Shown here piece by piece: positions 52,302 to 54,594 of a DNA stretch of 54,594 nt. The position numbers and the translations under genes were made by a program. Every line of letters begins with the position of its first letter. The stretch's first letter is position 1. The DNA comes from Anaerobranca californiensis DSM 14826 (lineage in GTDB: Bacteria > Bacillota > Proteinivoracia > Proteinivoracales > Proteinivoracaceae): the NCBI RefSeq assembly GCF_900142275.1, contig NZ_FRAI01000015.1:1-54594 (forward strand), written 5' to 3'. A model generated the notes under the pieces. It was not told the DNA's origin. It ran no database searches and saw only the letters and a list, made by a program, of their open reading frames with translations.

Positions 52302-52334
52302 AGTAAAAGCAGGGTAAATATACCTGCCTTTATT
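52302..52334 (-). terminator. Terminator of gin
   Basis: AAAGGCAGGTA and TACCCTGCTTTT (one bulge), then ACTTTTTT. The left arm overlaps the gin stop. Confidence 0.8.
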
Positions 52335-52506
52335 TAAGGGATTCATTAGTTTGCCAAACTTTTTTTATTCCATTAACTATTTCATCATATTCAGGATCAT
52401 CTACCCTTGTTTTTGATATCCTCATAAGACAGTTATCACAAAGGAAACTTTGGAGTATGTTTATGCCTTTTGGGTCTTCAGCATTACATATAGAACATGT
52501 TTTCAA
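52330..52506 (-). CDS. gin: Anti-sigma-G factor Gin (CsfB)
   Basis: A 58-residue zinc protein that holds sigma-G (and sigma-E) inactive in sporulating cells. It begins MKTCSICNAEDPKG and continues FLCDNCLMRISK; the two CxxC pairs are the Gin signature. The start is a TTG with GGTGGTG upstream. The place upstream of a YaaO-type decarboxylase and tmk equals the csfB locus of Bacillus. The predicted zinc-ribbon and short helical tail support the assignment. Confidence 0.85.
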   Translation of the reverse strand: MKTCSICNAEDPKGINILQSFLCDNCLMRISKTRVDDPEYDEIVNGIKKVWQTNESLK

Positions 52507-52553
52507 ACTAACACCACCTTTTTAAGGGGTATTATTTACTAAATTGTATGGAT

Positions 52554-54002
<1,449 letters not shown>

Positions 54003-54040
54003 CTATCCCCTTTCTTTAGTTAAAACTATATAAAAAATCA

Positions 54041-54064
54041 CCCTCTAAAATTAAAGGGTTTTAA
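54041..54064 (-). promoter_or_regulatory. Leader hairpin before guaB
   Basis: ACCCTTTAATTTTAGAGGGT folds into a short stem in the guaB leader and is followed by GATTTTTTA. It looks like a weak terminator or attenuator. No purine riboswitch core was found. Confidence 0.4.
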
Positions 54065-54103
54065 ACTGGATAATAATTATCAATTATGAAAGATATTTTT
54101 AAT

Positions 54104-54132
54104 ATTATATCAGTAGATAGTTAAATATGCAA
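54104..54132 (-). promoter_or_regulatory. guaB promoter
   Basis: TTGCAT (54132-54127), 17 bases, TATAAT (54109-54104), with TGA before the -10 (extended -10). Confidence 0.8.
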
Positions 54133-54197
54133 ATAATTTCTGCAAAATTTTAAACACTTAGTTTTATACCTAAAATAAATATACATTTTTACTAATT

Positions 54198-54241
54198 AAA
54201 AAAAGGAGCACTTCATTAAATTTAATGAAGTGCTCCTTTAT
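54198..54241 (-). terminator. Terminator of the rRNA operon
   Basis: AAAGGAGCACTTCATT and AATGAAGTGCTCCTTT form a 16-bp stem with a 6-base loop and are followed by TTTT. It lies directly after 5S rRNA. Confidence 0.92.
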
Positions 54242-54244
54242 TTA

Positions 54245-54357
54245 CCTAGCGACGACCTACTCTCCCAGGGGGTAACCCCAAGTACCATCGGCGCTGAGGA
54301 GCTTAACTGCGGTGTTCGGAATGGGAACCGGTGTATCCTCCCCGCTATTGTCACTAG
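54245..54357 (-). rRNA. rrf: 5S ribosomal RNA
   Basis: Helix I arms TAGTGAC and GTCGCTA, the loop B/C block CACCGGTTCCCATTCCGAACAC split over two strands, and the loop E part GATGGTACTTGGGG are present. About 113-117 nt. Ends are judged from the helix I pairing. Confidence 0.93.
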
Positions 54358-54393
54358 ATTAACAATACACACAAAACTTAAAAGTGAGCTTTA

Positions 54394-54594
54394 GGTCAAG
54401 CCCTCGACCGATTAGTACTAGTCCGCTTAAGACATTACTGCCCTTACACTCCTAGCCTATCTACCAGGTATTCTTCCTGGGGTCTTACTTCCTTTACGGA
54501 ATGGGAAGTCTTATCTTGAGGTGGGTTTCGCGCTTAGATGCTTTCAGCGCTTATCCCGTCCAAACTTGGCTACCCAGCACTGCCATTGGCATGA
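54394..54594 (-). rRNA. rrl: 23S ribosomal RNA, 3' end (cut by window edge)
   Basis: The last 200 bases of 23S rRNA, ending GGTCGAGGGCTTGACC on the minus strand. The helix 98-101 region, with GCTGAAAGCATCTAAGCG, is recognisable. The 37-base spacer to 5S has no tRNA. Confidence 0.95.

Overview
This window is an AT-rich stretch of chromosome from an endospore-forming, low-GC Gram-positive bacterium, most likely an anaerobic Clostridia-type Firmicute. The evidence is the dense set of sporulation genes (spoIIE, spoVT, spoVG, a spoVB-type flippase, yabG, yabP, yabQ, gin), B12-dependent ribonucleotide reductase, a Met T-box, strong AGGAGG-type ribosome binding sites with many TTG/GTG starts, and short U-tailed terminators. 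A lineage near Anaerobranca or Natranaerobiales is possible, but I cannot prove it from sequence alone. Nearly everything is on the minus strand and so reads right to left; only three genes (an L,D-transpeptidase, a glycosyltransferase and abrB) are on the plus strand.

The layout follows the Bacillus subtilis origin-proximal region gene for gene, from gin/csfB to ftsH. Right end (54.6-45.5 kb): the 3' end of 23S rRNA, 5S rRNA, guaB, gin, an Orn/Lys/Arg-type decarboxylase, tmk, darA, holB, ricT, yabA, trmN6, rsmI, abrB (plus strand), then metG behind a Met T-box. Middle right (43.5-37.6 kb): tatD, yabE (broken by a frameshift), rnmV, ksgA, a plus-strand glycosyltransferase, yabG, a decayed amidase, and veg behind two tandem promoters.

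An accessory block lies between veg and ispE (37.5-27.3 kb). It contains a patatin-like lipase, a triple-SPOCS/LysM protein, a CAP/LysM protein that appears to start at ATT, an L,D-transpeptidase/LysM protein, NrdJ ribonucleotide reductase with two NrdR boxes, and a cyanophycinase/cyanophycin synthetase pair.

The core then resumes (27.2-10.5 kb): ispE, a MobA-like nucleotidyltransferase, purR, threonine ammonia-lyase (in the slot where Bacillus has yabJ/ridA), spoVG with a sigma-H promoter, glmU, prs, ctc (L25) with a structured leader, pth, a CBS protein, a small PrsW-like membrane protein, mfd, a PrsA-type foldase, spoVT, a SpoVB-type flippase, a shortened MazG, and HU.

The left part (10.4-0 kb) holds a SpoIID/LytB-domain protein where rqcP/yabO would be expected, then yabP, yabQ, divIC, yabR, a partly duplicated tRNA cluster (fMet-Val, then fMet-Glu-Val) with three consensus promoters, spoIIE with a Spo0A-type promoter, tilS, hpt, ftsH, and the start of hutH.

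The genes cover translation and tRNA processing, nucleotide and cell-wall precursor supply, division, and entry into and progress through sporulation. The most interesting points lie in the regulatory DNA and in departures from the Bacillus order: NrdR boxes, a ribosome-binding-site-sequestering repeat before spoVT, a leader hairpin on ctc, an ATT initiation codon, gene replacements at conserved slots, and a cyanophycin module. I found no CRISPR array, insertion sequence or prophage.
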